Shown: positions 19,399-28,207 of the stretch, one piece after another
Position numbering within the stretch: the first letter of the stretch is position 1
Layout: each line of letters begins with the position of its first letter
DNA from: Terriglobia bacterium
Lineage (GTDB): Bacteria; Acidobacteriota; Terriglobia; JAIQFV01
NCBI GenBank assembly: GCA_020073085.1
Contig: JAIQFV010000013.1
Span: forward strand, 178,979 to 242,978
Length of the DNA: 64,000 nt
Direction: 5' to 3'
Made by a program: the position numbers and the translations under genes
Notes under the pieces: generated by a model
Seen by the model: the letters and a program-made list of their open reading frames with translations, nothing else
The model's database searches: none
Told to the model about the DNA's origin: nothing

Positions 19399-20634
19399 TT
19401 GGACAGCCTTTCACGCAGGACGGCCGCAGAACAATTCGAGTACATTTCCAAGGGAGCGGTTGAGATCATTCAGGCCGATGAGTTGAGATCGCGCCTTGCC
19501 GTGGCGGTTCAGAGCGGGAAGCCCTTGCGGGTCAAGGCAGGATTCGATCCCACGGCCCCTGACATTCATCTCGGTCACACCGTCCTGATTCGGAAACTCA
19601 AGCATTTCCAGGATTGCGGGCATACGGTCATTTTTTTGATTGGTGATTTCACGGCCCTGATTGGCGACCCCTCCGGGCGGAACGCGACGCGACCGCCCCT
19701 GTCTCCCGAGCAGATCGCCCAGAATGCGGAAACGTACAAGAAGCAGGTGTTTAAGATCCTCGATCCCCACAAAACCGTGATCGATTACAACTCGCGCTGG
19801 CTGGGAGCCCTGCGGGGAGAAGATTGGGTCCGCCTCTGCTCAAAATACACCGTCTCCCAGATGCTCGAGCGCGAGGATTTTCACGCCCGTTTTGAAAAGG
19901 AAACCCCGATCCTGCTGCATGAATTGTTGTACCCGTTGACTCAGGGATTTGATTCGGTGGCCCTGAATGCGGACGTCGAGCTGGGGGGGACTGATCAGAA
20001 ATTCAATCTCCTGGTGGGGCGGGAGCTTCAGCGGAGCTACGGGCAGCCCCCGCAGATTGTATTGACCATGCCGCTGCTCGAGGGGATTGACGGCGTCCAG
20101 AAGATGTCCAAGTCGCTTGGCAATTATGTGGGGATCGAGGAATCGCCCAATGAGATGTTTGGGAAAATCATGTCCATCAGCGATACCTTGATGTTTCGCT
20201 ATTGGGAGTTGCTCACCGATGCCTCCGTGCATGAGATTAAGGGGTGGCGGCAGGAGGTGAGCTCCGGGGGACGTCATCCCATGAAACTGAAGGTGGAACT
20301 GGCCAAGCGCATTATCTCGGACTTCCACTCGCCCGGGGCGGCGGAAAAGGCCGGCGAGGAGTTCACACGTGTCTTCTCTGCAAAGGATGTGCCCACCGAG
20401 ATGGAGGTCAGAAGGGTTTCCCGGTCTCCTGAAAGAATTCGCCTCCCAAAGTGGCTGGCGCAGCTTTCCCTGACCGCCTCGGTGAATGAGGCGAATCGTC
20501 TGATCGAGCAGGGAGGCGTTGAAATCAACGGAGTGCGCGCCTCCAGCGTCACCGCGGAATTCGACCTCTCCGTCGCGGGGGAGTTTATTATCAGGGTGGG
20601 GAAGAGAAAATTCCTGAAAGTTCTGGTGGAGTAG
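19399..20634 (+). CDS. tyrS: Tyrosyl-tRNA synthetase
   Basis: Class I aminoacyl-tRNA synthetase charging tRNA-Tyr. 411 residues from a TTG at 19399, chosen because GAGGAG (19387-19392) lies six bases before it and the length then fits the family. The open frame extends back to 19228 through repeat-like DNA with no homology. The HIGH motif reads HLGH in [14 protein letters not shown] and the KMSKS motif is intact ([11 protein letters not shown]). The C-terminal S4 RNA-binding domain holds [16 protein letters not shown]. Single gene, followed 86 bases later by the patatin gene. Confidence 0.96.
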   Translation: MDSLSRRTAAEQFEYISKGAVEIIQADELRSRLAVAVQSGKPLRVKAGFDPTAPDIHLGHTVLIRKLKHFQDCGHTVIFLIGDFTALIGDPSGRNATRPPLSPEQIAQNAETYKKQVFKILDPHKTVIDYNSRWLGALRGEDWVRLCSKYTVSQMLEREDFHARFEKETPILLHELLYPLTQGFDSVALNADVELGGTDQKFNLLVGRELQRSYGQPPQIVLTMPLLEGIDGVQKMSKSLGNYVGIEESPNEMFGKIMSISDTLMFRYWELLTDASVHEIKGWRQEVSSGGRHPMKLKVELAKRIISDFHSPGAAEKAGEEFTRVFSAKDVPTEMEVRRVSRSPERIRLPKWLAQLSLTASVNEANRLIEQGGVEINGVRASSVTAEFDLSVAGEFIIRVGKRKFLKVLVE

Positions 20635-20720
20635 GCTCGGGACAATAGCGACCATCCCTCCAGTGAGTCCGTGCATCGAAGTCCTCAGAAGCACAAAGTG
20701 GTTCCTGTACTGGCATTCCC

Positions 20721-21566
20721 ATGAGTGACCCGGGCAAGAAGAGACCGACGATTGGAGTGGCCCTGAGTGGCGGGGCCGCGCACGGATTCGCGCATATCGG
20801 CGTTCTCAAGGTTTTACATGAGGCCGGAATTCCCATCGACCACCTGGTGGGGACCTCCGCGGGCAGTGTCATTGGCGCCGCCTATGCCAGCGGGACCTCG
20901 TTTGATGAGATGGTCGAGGTGTGCAGCACCATGCGCTGGAGGGACATTGCCAAACTGACGCTCTCCAGGCGCGGGTTGGCGTCCATCCACCACAGCCAAC
21001 GCGTATTGGACCGCTTGATCAAGGTAGAGACCTTTGAGGAGCTCCCGCAGCGATTCTATGCCGTGGCGACAGACATCGGAACGGGCGAGACCATCGTGCT
21101 TTCACGGGGGAATTTGAAACTCGCCGTTCAAGCCAGTTGCGCCATCCCCGGGCTGTTCATCCCGGTCGGACTCCAGGGTCGTTTTTTGGTGGACGGGGGT
21201 CTGGCTGCCAATCTCCCCGTGCAACCGTTGCGACAACTTGGCGTCGACAAGATCATTGCGGTCAATGCGTCCACGCGGCTCGATCCCCGCCACCCCCCGC
21301 AGAATTTCTTTCAGATCGTGCTTCAGTCCATGTTTATCGTGGGCCACGCGGCCATGCGCTCGGCTCGGGAAAACGCTGACGTCATCATCGAGCCGGAGGT
21401 GAATGACTTTGCCTGGGATGACTTCGAACACTGTCGCGAGATCGCATGGGCGGGGGAGCAGGCGATGCGCCGGTGCCTGCCCCAAATTCAAGCCTGGGTG
21501 CCAGCCGGAAAGAAATCGGTTTGGGGTTGGGTCCGCTCCATCTTTCACCCTGTACCGGAAGCTTGA
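20721..21566 (+). CDS. Patatin-like phospholipase (RssA-type)
   Basis: A 281-residue serine lipid hydrolase. The oxyanion-hole block is GVALSGGAAHGFAHIG, the nucleophile elbow is GTSAGS (G-x-S-x-G) near residue 43, and the catalytic Asp is in FLVDGGLAANLPV (DGG). Family members use a Ser-Asp dyad to release fatty acids from phospholipids or acylglycerols. There is no signal peptide, so it is cytoplasmic or membrane-associated. It lies between tyrS and the zinc-ribbon gene, all on the plus strand, with short gaps. Confidence 0.9.
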   Translation: MSDPGKKRPTIGVALSGGAAHGFAHIGVLKVLHEAGIPIDHLVGTSAGSVIGAAYASGTSFDEMVEVCSTMRWRDIAKLTLSRRGLASIHHSQRVLDRLIKVETFEELPQRFYAVATDIGTGETIVLSRGNLKLAVQASCAIPGLFIPVGLQGRFLVDGGLAANLPVQPLRQLGVDKIIAVNASTRLDPRHPPQNFFQIVLQSMFIVGHAAMRSARENADVIIEPEVNDFAWDDFEHCREIAWAGEQAMRRCLPQIQAWVPAGKKSVWGWVRSIFHPVPEA

Positions 21567-21622
21567 TTTCTCACCCATCCGGTTCTATAGTTCCCATTCA
21601 ATCCATTGTTTTGGAGCGGCTC

Positions 21623-23524
21623 ATGGCTTATTGCGCTAACTGTGGTTTAACGTATCCTCCGGATAAGAGATTCTGTAAAGAATGCGGCAGCGGGCTCTTG
21701 GAAGACCCCATCACCCCCTCCCCTTCGGCGGGCCCGGGGCCGGTGCGATGCGCATCCTGCGGGTGGACCCTTCCACGCAGCGAGAGATTTTGTCCCCAGT
21801 GCGGGGCTCGTATTGTGTCCTCGGTGCCGTTTGAAGTGACCATTCCAGGTGGAGCGGCTGCGCCCCCGGAAGCTGCGATGGCCACAGAGATTACGCAGCG
21901 CTTTACGCAGCAGGATTTCTATACCCCCACGCCCCCGCCAAGTCCGGGGGGAGGGCCTGCGCCTCCGCCGGAAACGCAGGCCTTCACTCCACAGGATCTG
22001 TTTGAGTCTTCAACTCCGCAGGTTGCTCCTCCCTCCTCAGTGCCGGCGGGGGTGCCGGCCGTGCCCCGCTCCTATGACGCGGATCAGACCGTCATGGGGG
22101 CCCCCATGACCCCACAACCGGTTCCACCAGGCCTGGGGACCCCGTTGCCCCCAGCTGCCGTGACAGAACCACCGCTAGCGCCGGCACCACAGCGAAAGAG
22201 CCGTGTCGGAATACTAGTGGTGGTGGCGATCGTTCTGCTTGGAATTATCCTGGGAAGCGCGATGGTGATTCAGAGAATCAGGGCAAAACGGCAGGCGGCC
22301 CAGCTGGCTGAGCAGACCCAGGTCACTACGCCGGCCCCTCCACCGCCCGTCGTGACCCCGGAAGTTCCGCCCCAGGATGAGAAGCTCAATGACACCCTCG
22401 GCAGGATGAATGCAATCCTTGTTGCCGTCGAGAATTACCGAACCGCCCGAAAGAAATTGCCCCAGTCCTTGCAGGATCTCGGGAGCGTGATGGATGACGC
22501 CCAGATGCGCAATGATGGCTGGGGAAATCCAATGATCTATCTGGTGGATCTATCCAATAACACGTTCGTTTTGAGATCGGTTGGCCCGGACGGCAAGAAG
22601 GACACGGAAGACGACATCCGGGTGACCGACGACAGCGTGGCACAGTGGCGCGACCAGCATCATGAAGCGGTCGATGAATGGCGTGTCGCCAATCTCGATC
22701 TGTTTCAGAAACTGTCCAGTGAGCAGTTTACGACGGACACCAAAGCGGCACTCGAGCGCAAGAAAGCGGAACGCGAGAAGGCGAAGGCAGAGGCGCTGGC
22801 GGCTCAGCAGGCAGCCCAACAGGCGGCGCAACGCAAAGCCGACGAGGAGAAGCGGAAGCAACAGGAAGCGGCCCAACTGGCAGAACAGCAACGACTGCAA
22901 CAGGAAGCCCAGCGCCGCCTTGACGAAGAACGGGCCCGGCAACAGGCCGAAGCCCAGCGCAAAGCCCGGCAGGAGAAAATGAACTTCGTGGAGACTTTCG
23001 GCGCAGGATTGTCGCGTTGGTCGGCAGCGAGTTTTGAGACGGTGACGGAGAAGGGGAAACCCGGCATGCGGATCAACGGATTTGGACTGCTCAAGGACGC
23101 GTCCGACTGGGAGAATTATACGGCCACATTCGACGTCAAGATCCAGAAGGAGGGCGTGAATTTCATTATTCGCGCGCGCGATCACCAGAATTTCTATTTC
23201 CTCAAGTTGACGGATGACAAGGCCCGGGAATACCCGAAGAACAGCCTGATCAAATACCTCTATGTCGGCGGAAAATACCTGAGTGGGCCGGCCTCTAATG
23301 AGGCGGCGGGGGCATTGGATATCGTCACGCTCCCTTTCAAGATCAAACGCAACGATTCTTACCATGTGATGATCAGTGTCTCAGGGGGCACGATCCGGAC
23401 CTCCATCAACGGGCAGGCCGTAGATACCTGGCAGGACAACACCTTCAAGCAAGGCGCCTTCGGATTTAATTGCAGCACCGTGGAACAAGCCACCGTCACC
23501 AGTTTCCAGATGCGCTCGAACTGA
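21623..23524 (+). CDS. Membrane-anchored protein: two zinc ribbons, TM segment, GspG-like region, coiled coil, LamG-like C-terminus
   Basis: 633 residues from the ATG at 21623 (GGAG seven bases upstream; the frame is open further back without homology). Two zinc ribbons open it (CANC...CKEC and CASC...CPQC, residues about 4-60). A Pro/Thr-rich linker (60-190) and one transmembrane helix (VGILVVVAIVLLGIILGSA) follow. Next is a region like the C-terminal part of type II secretion pseudopilin GspG, with NDGWGNPMIYLVD and SVGPDGKKDTEDDI. A long Gln/Ala/Lys/Arg coiled coil covers about 370-455. The last 180 residues form a jelly-roll-like domain (WENYTATFDVKIQKEGVNF). The ribbons should be cytoplasmic and the jelly roll outside. 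I know of no characterised protein with this domain order. Confidence 0.75.
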   Translation: MAYCANCGLTYPPDKRFCKECGSGLLEDPITPSPSAGPGPVRCASCGWTLPRSERFCPQCGARIVSSVPFEVTIPGGAAAPPEAAMATEITQRFTQQDFYTPTPPPSPGGGPAPPPETQAFTPQDLFESSTPQVAPPSSVPAGVPAVPRSYDADQTVMGAPMTPQPVPPGLGTPLPPAAVTEPPLAPAPQRKSRVGILVVVAIVLLGIILGSAMVIQRIRAKRQAAQLAEQTQVTTPAPPPPVVTPEVPPQDEKLNDTLGRMNAILVAVENYRTARKKLPQSLQDLGSVMDDAQMRNDGWGNPMIYLVDLSNNTFVLRSVGPDGKKDTEDDIRVTDDSVAQWRDQHHEAVDEWRVANLDLFQKLSSEQFTTDTKAALERKKAEREKAKAEALAAQQAAQQAAQRKADEEKRKQQEAAQLAEQQRLQQEAQRRLDEERARQQAEAQRKARQEKMNFVETFGAGLSRWSAASFETVTEKGKPGMRINGFGLLKDASDWENYTATFDVKIQKEGVNFIIRARDHQNFYFLKLTDDKAREYPKNSLIKYLYVGGKYLSGPASNEAAGALDIVTLPFKIKRNDSYHVMISVSGGTIRTSINGQAVDTWQDNTFKQGAFGFNCSTVEQATVTSFQMRSN

Positions 23525-23830
23525 TTTCTCGTTTCAGGTGTGGGGCGGACGTCCTCGTCCGCCCTGCCATCCTTTTCTCAACAAGAAAGCCCACCGAGGG
23601 GTGCTTTCAGCCGTCCCCGTCCGCCCTCCTGTCCTATCCGGGCTCAGGTCGCTCCGCGCCGCGGGTTCCCCTATCAAGTGTCACACAATGTCATCAATAG
23701 ATTGCGGATTGCGGAATTGGGTCTCCGTCCTTCTCGCGTCTACCTTCTTTCAACGGAACCCAAAATCCACAATCGGCACTCCGCAATGGGAATTTCACAA
23801 TGCAAAATCCGCACTCCGAAATCCGCAATT
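23525..23830. other. Intergenic region with a REP-like palindrome and CGGATT-type microrepeats
   Basis: Convergent spacer. GGGCGGACG (23543-23551) and CGTCCGCCC (23556-23564) form a 9-bp hairpin with a 4-base loop and no T-run. From 23697 to 23832 the words GATTGCGGATTGCGGAAT and AATCCGCA recur in both orientations, as near the tRNA genes. No gene seen. Confidence 0.45.
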
Positions 23831-24169
23831 TCAATACAGTGGTTGTTGAGTTGGAGAGGAGGACTGCTGCTGGGTGGCCAGCATCAGAAGCACGGAGATG
23901 GCAAATGAGATGACGCTGACGATGATAAAGATGTAAGTCAAAGCCACGTTCATTGCGGCCGTCCGGATTTGAAGCTCCTTCTGCTCCATCTTGAGAAAAA
24001 TAATGTCCACCATGTTCTTTCCAAACATGATGATGAGCAGGGCCACACCGGCAATGGAGCGGAAGAAAGAGGTTTGAACATCCCCGAGATCAAACCGGAT
24101 GAACACCAAAGGGTAGAGGAGCCAGGCCGCGGCAATCCAGAGAAGAATGTTGAGGATGAGGGAAAACAT
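23831..24169 (-). CDS. Small integral membrane protein, unknown function
   Basis: 112 residues with about three predicted membrane segments: SLILNILLWIAAAWLLYPLV, AGVALLIIMFGKNMVDIIFL and YIFIIVSVISFAISVLLMLA. A short polar tail ends the protein (TQQQSSSPTQQPLY). No family was recognised. It lies 82 bases downstream of the PilZ gene on the same strand and may be cotranscribed with it. Its compact hydrophobic layout supports a real gene even without homology. Confidence 0.6.
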   Translation of the reverse strand: MFSLILNILLWIAAAWLLYPLVFIRFDLGDVQTSFFRSIAGVALLIIMFGKNMVDIIFLKMEQKELQIRTAAMNVALTYIFIIVSVISFAISVLLMLATQQQSSSPTQQPLY

Positions 24170-24251
24170 GAAGTCAAAGGTCCGGGAGCCGCAGTGCCGT
24201 GTCCGCCGCGCCGAGCAGTTCTGTTCAATGCCATTGTGGATTCGAGCTGTT

Positions 24252-24581
24252 CTATTCGGTCAGTACCCAATTGTTGTACGGTTCGACCAGCTCGATCCCG
24301 CACCGCACTGAATCGCTCGATTTACTTCCCTTGTCCAGCCATCGGATCCTTGCCCGGGCATTGAACTTGGTCGCGATTGAAATGAAGACATCATCTCCGG
24401 AGGCGGCACAGTCCCTCGGCAATTCAATGCAGAACCCGCGCGGGCCGACATCAATGGTCTCGACCACCAGCGCGTATTCCTTTCCGTTGCGGTCCCGTCC
24501 CAGGATGGTCATGGGGAATTTCAGGGTCATGCGGATGGACTTGCGCGCGTTCTTTTCGGCACTGGGCGTGGATGGGCTCAC
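24252..24581 (-). CDS. PilZ-domain protein
   Basis: 109 residues, a single PilZ domain. The first c-di-GMP binding motif RxxxR is visible as RKSIR near residue 13. The second, D/N-x-S-x-x-G, reads DVGPRG, with the Ser replaced by Gly. The strand GFCIELPRDCAASGDDVF and a closing RCGIELVEP match the fold. PilZ proteins are c-di-GMP receptors controlling motility, biofilm or secretion. Ligand binding is uncertain here because of the changed Ser. The next gene on this strand is the small membrane protein. Confidence 0.75.
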   Translation of the reverse strand: MSPSTPSAEKNARKSIRMTLKFPMTILGRDRNGKEYALVVETIDVGPRGFCIELPRDCAASGDDVFISIATKFNARARIRWLDKGSKSSDSVRCGIELVEPYNNWVLTE

Positions 24582-24695
24582 GTCGATCTACCCTCAAAGA
24601 GATTTGAATTCTCAGCAAATGTCATTCGGGTTGCGCCTCTTCTTCGATGGTCCATCGATCGTGGGCCATTCTGATCCGCGGTCCCGCCAAGTGGG
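24582..24695. other. Divergent spacer between the PilZ gene and the RHS gene
   Basis: No gene seen. The sequence character changes near 24720-24770, where AT-rich DNA leads into RHS-coding DNA. This may be the breakpoint that removed the 5' part of the RHS gene. Confidence 0.35.
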
Positions 24696-27326
24696 GTGAC
24701 CCCGCGCACACTTAATTTACCACAAATAGATTATCTTGTGTATATCAACGATATCATCACAAGGAATAGGGTGGACGGGACAGCGGCCCCGGAAACCTCG
24801 TACGGCTATCAGGATGGGGCCTTGAGGGGCGAGACCGTGTATGACGGCTTGGGCCGTGTCTCTCAGACCCGCCAATACGAAACGGCATCGAATTACATTG
24901 TAGTCGACACGACCTACGATGCGATGGGGCGGAAACACTCGGTGTCCAATCCACATCGAGTCACTCCTTTGGCAACCGATGGGATCACCACCTACGGCTA
25001 CGATGCGCTCTCCTGCGTGCGCACGGTGACGGCGCCCGACGGCTCGGTCACCAATTCCAGCTATTGGGGGAATCAAACGACTGTTTGGGACCCTGCGAAC
25101 AAGCAGCGTCGCAACACCACGGATGCCTTGGGGCGGCTTACTCAAGTCGATGAGATGCAGGAATATCCGAGCACAGCGGTCTATGCCACAACGACGTACG
25201 GATACGACGTGCTGGATGATTTGACGACAGTGAACCAGGGCGGCCCCAGCGGCCAACACCGGACTTTCAATTACGATTCCCTGAAGCGCTTGACGAGCGC
25301 CGGCAACCCCGAGAGCGGCACAACATCGTATCCGCTCTACGACGGCAACGGCAACCTGATGACCAAGACCGATGCGCGCAATGTCACCACCCATTACACC
25401 TACGACGCATTGAATCGGATACTGACCAAGTCGTATGATATTCCTCAGGGATCGGGCGTCGCCCCGACGGCTCCGGTGTCCTACTGTTACGACACGGCAT
25501 CCAATGGGGTCGGTCGGCCACGATCGGTGACGCTGGCCAGCGGCTGCACCGGGGACGGCTCCTATTTCGACGCGTACGATGAGATGGGTCGAGTGACAAT
25601 GACCCACCATGTCACCGATGGCCAGACTTACGGATCCTCGCCAAACCCCACTTACGCGTATAATCTGGCTGGGGAGTTGACCGCAGAGACGTATCCGTCG
25701 GGGAGAAAGGTTACGACAGCTTACGATCCGGCGGGGCGGGTCAACGCAGTGACCGGCGAAAAGGCCGGGGAGACGAACAGGAGCTATACAGCCATGCCGA
25801 ACAGCTCGAACTTCTGGCCGCATGGAGCGGTGCAGTCCATGAATCTGGGCAATGGACTGGTGGAGAGCGCCATTTATAACAACCGGCTCCAGCCGACACA
25901 GATCAGCTTGGGGAATCTCGCGAGTTTTGGATACACGTACGGGACGGGCGACAATAACGGGAATGTGGTTACTCAGCAGATCATTACGCCTGCATTGAAT
26001 GTGACGCAGGGGTACTGCTACGACAAGCTGAATCGCTTGACGGGGATTTACGAGCCGGTGGTGTCCGGCCAATGCCAGACCTCGGGTTGGAGTCAGATGT
26101 ACGACTACGATCAATACGGCAACCGGACGAATGTGCAATCCCCTCCGTATCTTTCAAACCCGCCCACTGTGGTTCCGGCGCCCGCGATTGACAGCTCCAC
26201 CAATCGATTCCAGGCAGGAACCGGCTTTGGTTACGACAATGCGGGCAACTTGACTCAAGCACCAAGTGGTGTGAGCTACTCCTACGACGCCGAGAACAGG
26301 TTGACCAATTTCAGCAACGGTACCGCGACGTACGCCTATGATGGCGATGGACGAAGAGTAAAGAAAACCGTTCAATCAGCAATTGCCACCACCGTGTTTG
26401 TCTACAACGTGCTAGGACAGTTGGTGGCGGAATACTGCAGCGGATCAGGATGCAATAGCATTAGCGGCACTGAATTCCTGACGGCGGATCATCTGGGGAG
26501 CACGCGGGTGGTGACGGATGCGTCGGGCGGCGTGATCTCTCGTCATGACTATTTGCCGTTTGGAGAAGCCATTTCAACGGGCATAGGCGGAAGAACGGGG
26601 GCAATGGGCTACGAAGATCCTGACGGGATCAATCAGAAGTTCACTGGCAAGGAGCGAGACAGTGAGTCCGGGCTCGATTACTTTCTGGCGCGCTATCACA
26701 GTTCAGCCCTGGGAAGATTCGCGTGCCCGGATTTACTCGGCGGACATCTCGAGGATCCCCAAACCCTGAACAAGTACTTGTACACTCGCAACAATCCGGT
26801 AACCCTCACAGACCCGACAGGCCTGGATTTCTATCTCACTTGCCAGAAAGAATCCGATACTTGTAAGAAACAAACAGTTGGGTATGATAAGAACGGCGAA
26901 GCACAGACGGCTCTAGTGCAAGGCACGTTGGACGATAAGGGAAACTTCACGGCCACGAAGATCAGTAACGATCAGAGTGGAAACCTTGTAGACCAAAATG
27001 GCATCCAGTACACCGCAAAAGTAGGGCCGAATGGGGTGTCCTTTTCGCCAGCTGGGGTTGAAAATGCAACCTCTTCGAGCGGCGTGTTCGTAAATGGAAC
27101 CAGTCCCACCACAATTCAGGGTTCGGGCGACTTCCGGGGGTTCACTTTTACGTTCCAGTATAGTCAGCTTGAATCCAACCAAACCGCAGCAGGAATTTTC
27201 AGCTTTGCGGGAACTCCCGAGCAAGCCGGGGCTGCTCTAGAAAGAGCCGGGTTATGGAATATGCACGCTCTTGGCGTGCACGCAGGTTATGACGAATACC
27301 GCACCACCGGTCATGGGCTCTTCTGA
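24696..27326 (+). CDS. RHS/YD-repeat protein, 5'-truncated and ending at a premature stop
   Basis: 876 residues from a GTG at 24696. Residues about 30-620 are a run of YD repeats (for example TTYDAMGRK, YDALNRILTKSYD, YDYDQYGNRTNV). The RHS core follows (LTADHLGSTRVVTDASGG, then FTGKERDSESGLDYFLARY, LNKYLYTRNNPVTLTDPTG). About 170 residues of variable tip come after the DPTG end point. There is no signal peptide and no N-terminal plug, so the 5' end is probably missing, since full RHS proteins are usually longer. The TGA at 27324-27326 is in the same frame as a further 47 sense codons that still look like tip sequence, so the tip is truncated by a nonsense codon. RHS proteins are often polymorphic toxins. 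Confidence 0.8.
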   Translation: MTPRTLNLPQIDYLVYINDIITRNRVDGTAAPETSYGYQDGALRGETVYDGLGRVSQTRQYETASNYIVVDTTYDAMGRKHSVSNPHRVTPLATDGITTYGYDALSCVRTVTAPDGSVTNSSYWGNQTTVWDPANKQRRNTTDALGRLTQVDEMQEYPSTAVYATTTYGYDVLDDLTTVNQGGPSGQHRTFNYDSLKRLTSAGNPESGTTSYPLYDGNGNLMTKTDARNVTTHYTYDALNRILTKSYDIPQGSGVAPTAPVSYCYDTASNGVGRPRSVTLASGCTGDGSYFDAYDEMGRVTMTHHVTDGQTYGSSPNPTYAYNLAGELTAETYPSGRKVTTAYDPAGRVNAVTGEKAGETNRSYTAMPNSSNFWPHGAVQSMNLGNGLVESAIYNNRLQPTQISLGNLASFGYTYGTGDNNGNVVTQQIITPALNVTQGYCYDKLNRLTGIYEPVVSGQCQTSGWSQMYDYDQYGNRTNVQSPPYLSNPPTVVPAPAIDSSTNRFQAGTGFGYDNAGNLTQAPSGVSYSYDAENRLTNFSNGTATYAYDGDGRRVKKTVQSAIATTVFVYNVLGQLVAEYCSGSGCNSISGTEFLTADHLGSTRVVTDASGGVISRHDYLPFGEAISTGIGGRTGAMGYEDPDGINQKFTGKERDSESGLDYFLARYHSSALGRFACPDLLGGHLEDPQTLNKYLYTRNNPVTLTDPTGLDFYLTCQKESDTCKKQTVGYDKNGEAQTALVQGTLDDKGNFTATKISNDQSGNLVDQNGIQYTAKVGPNGVSFSPAGVENATSSSGVFVNGTSPTTIQGSGDFRGFTFTFQYSQLESNQTAAGIFSFAGTPEQAGAALERAGLWNMHALGVHAGYDEYRTTGHGLF

Positions 27327-27470
27327 GCGAATGCCACCCATTTCAATCTCCTGCAACTCAGTGTTGATCCGAGGGCTACCGTGCCACAGACCCTCGGGAA
27401 TATGCATTTCGGAGAACACTCTCCTCTTGGACTCGGGATATTCCCGCACATCTGGGAGGTGCCAAAATGA
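27327..27470 (+). pseudogene. In-frame remainder of the RHS tip after the TGA
   Basis: Reading on in the RHS frame gives 47 codons (starting ANATHFNLLQLSVDP and containing GNMHFGEHSPLGL), then TGA at 27468-27470. That final stop overlaps the next ATG (27467) as ATGA. An intact frame this long, ending exactly at the start of the next gene, suggests the TGA at 27324 is a recent mutation or a sequencing error. Confidence 0.65.
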
Positions 27471-27748
27471 ACGAATCAACGGATCGTACTTTTAGCCGAT
27501 GGTGCGGTTGGGCCGGCCTACTGCTGTTCGTGGGAATGTGGGTACAGTTGGCTCTGATGCCGTTCGTAGGCGCATCGATCAAGGGGTTCTTTGGGCGAAT
27601 ATTCCCGCAGCAGATTTTTATCCAATTTCTCGCCTCATTGATACTAACAACGGTTGCAGGTTTAACAGGCCGCAAGCGCTGGCTCATAGTTTCAGTTGCT
27701 GCGCTCCTGTCGATTACGTTGTTCATTGCTGGTTTGGTTCTTGACTAA
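27467..27748 (+). CDS. Small membrane protein, candidate RHS immunity protein
   Basis: 93 residues with about three membrane segments (WAGLLLFVGMWVQLALMPFV, FIQFLASLILTTVAGLTG, WLIVSVAALLSITLFIAGLV). Its ATG overlaps by four bases (ATGA) the stop of the read-through RHS frame, the tight coupling usual for toxin-immunity pairs. GGGAGG lies six bases before the ATG. No family was recognised; immunity is inferred only from position, size and overlap. Confidence 0.6.
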   Translation: MNESTDRTFSRWCGWAGLLLFVGMWVQLALMPFVGASIKGFFGRIFPQQIFIQFLASLILTTVAGLTGRKRWLIVSVAALLSITLFIAGLVLD

Positions 27749-28014
27749 TTATGACTTTGTTGACAAATCAAAAAGGGAGCCAGAGCCCATTCATCCAGTG
27801 CCATTCGTCCCTATTTTTGCTTCCGTCTTCAAGAAAAGCGGGGGTCAGAAAAGAAACTGGGGTCGCATCTCCATAATCCATATTTCGTCTCGGTGTTGAG
27901 TATTGGCGTGAATTTTCAAAAGGTTTGAGTCGCGGTCGAGAGCGAGGGCGACAGCCCAGTCGGCTTCCAGCAAGTGCCGGAAGCGCCGGACGGCTTCGCA
28001 AACGGCCTTGAAGG

Positions 28015-28125
28015 AACAAAAGGGATCAGGCCGCGACATTCGACAAATTTCTTCTATTCCATGGCCACGCTCTTTGCCCAGGCAGCAAACGAATTGTCGA
28101 TTGTCGCGGCCTGATCCCTTTTGTT
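28015..28125. repeat. 24-bp perfect inverted repeat with 63-base spacer
   Basis: The arm at 28015-28038 (starting AACAAAAGGGATCAGG) is the exact reverse complement of 28102-28125. With a few mismatches the pairing continues inward for about another 12 bp (TCGACAA against TTGTCGA). The layout suggests a MITE or the ends of a REP-associated transposable element; no transposase gene is inside. Confidence 0.7.
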
Positions 28126-28144
28126 TCAAAAAGGTCATCCCTAC

Positions 28145-28171
28145 GCAGGCATGCCAACGACGCATGCCTGC
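28145..28171. repeat. Palindrome GCAGGCATGC-N7-GCATGCCTGC, outlying copy
   Basis: Ten-base arms 28145-28154 and 28162-28171 with a 7-base loop, followed by GGCACCC. The same arms and tail occur in three tandem units near 30.57-30.88 kb, so this is a dispersed copy of that REP-like element. Confidence 0.7.
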
Positions 28172-28207
28172 GGCACCCGGGAGTGACATCGCGTCAAATC
28201 CAGCTGA

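Larger units (their letters stand above)
27749..28207. other. Non-coding accessory DNA with a long inverted repeat and a palindrome
   Basis: No convincing gene; frames on the minus strand (27845-28249) run through repeat sequence. The region holds the 24-bp perfect inverted repeat at 28015-28125 and a palindrome at 28145-28171 that also occurs in the array at 30.57-30.88 kb. It is probably a decayed mobile or RAYT-type element. Confidence 0.45.

Noticed and set aside
24717..26138. 473-codon minus-strand frame opposite the RHS gene
   Set aside because: Antisense shadow of the YD repeats; low complexity and no ribosome binding site.
28015..28125. Intrinsic terminator
   Set aside because: Spacer is 63 bases and no gene ends just upstream; arms are far longer than usual.
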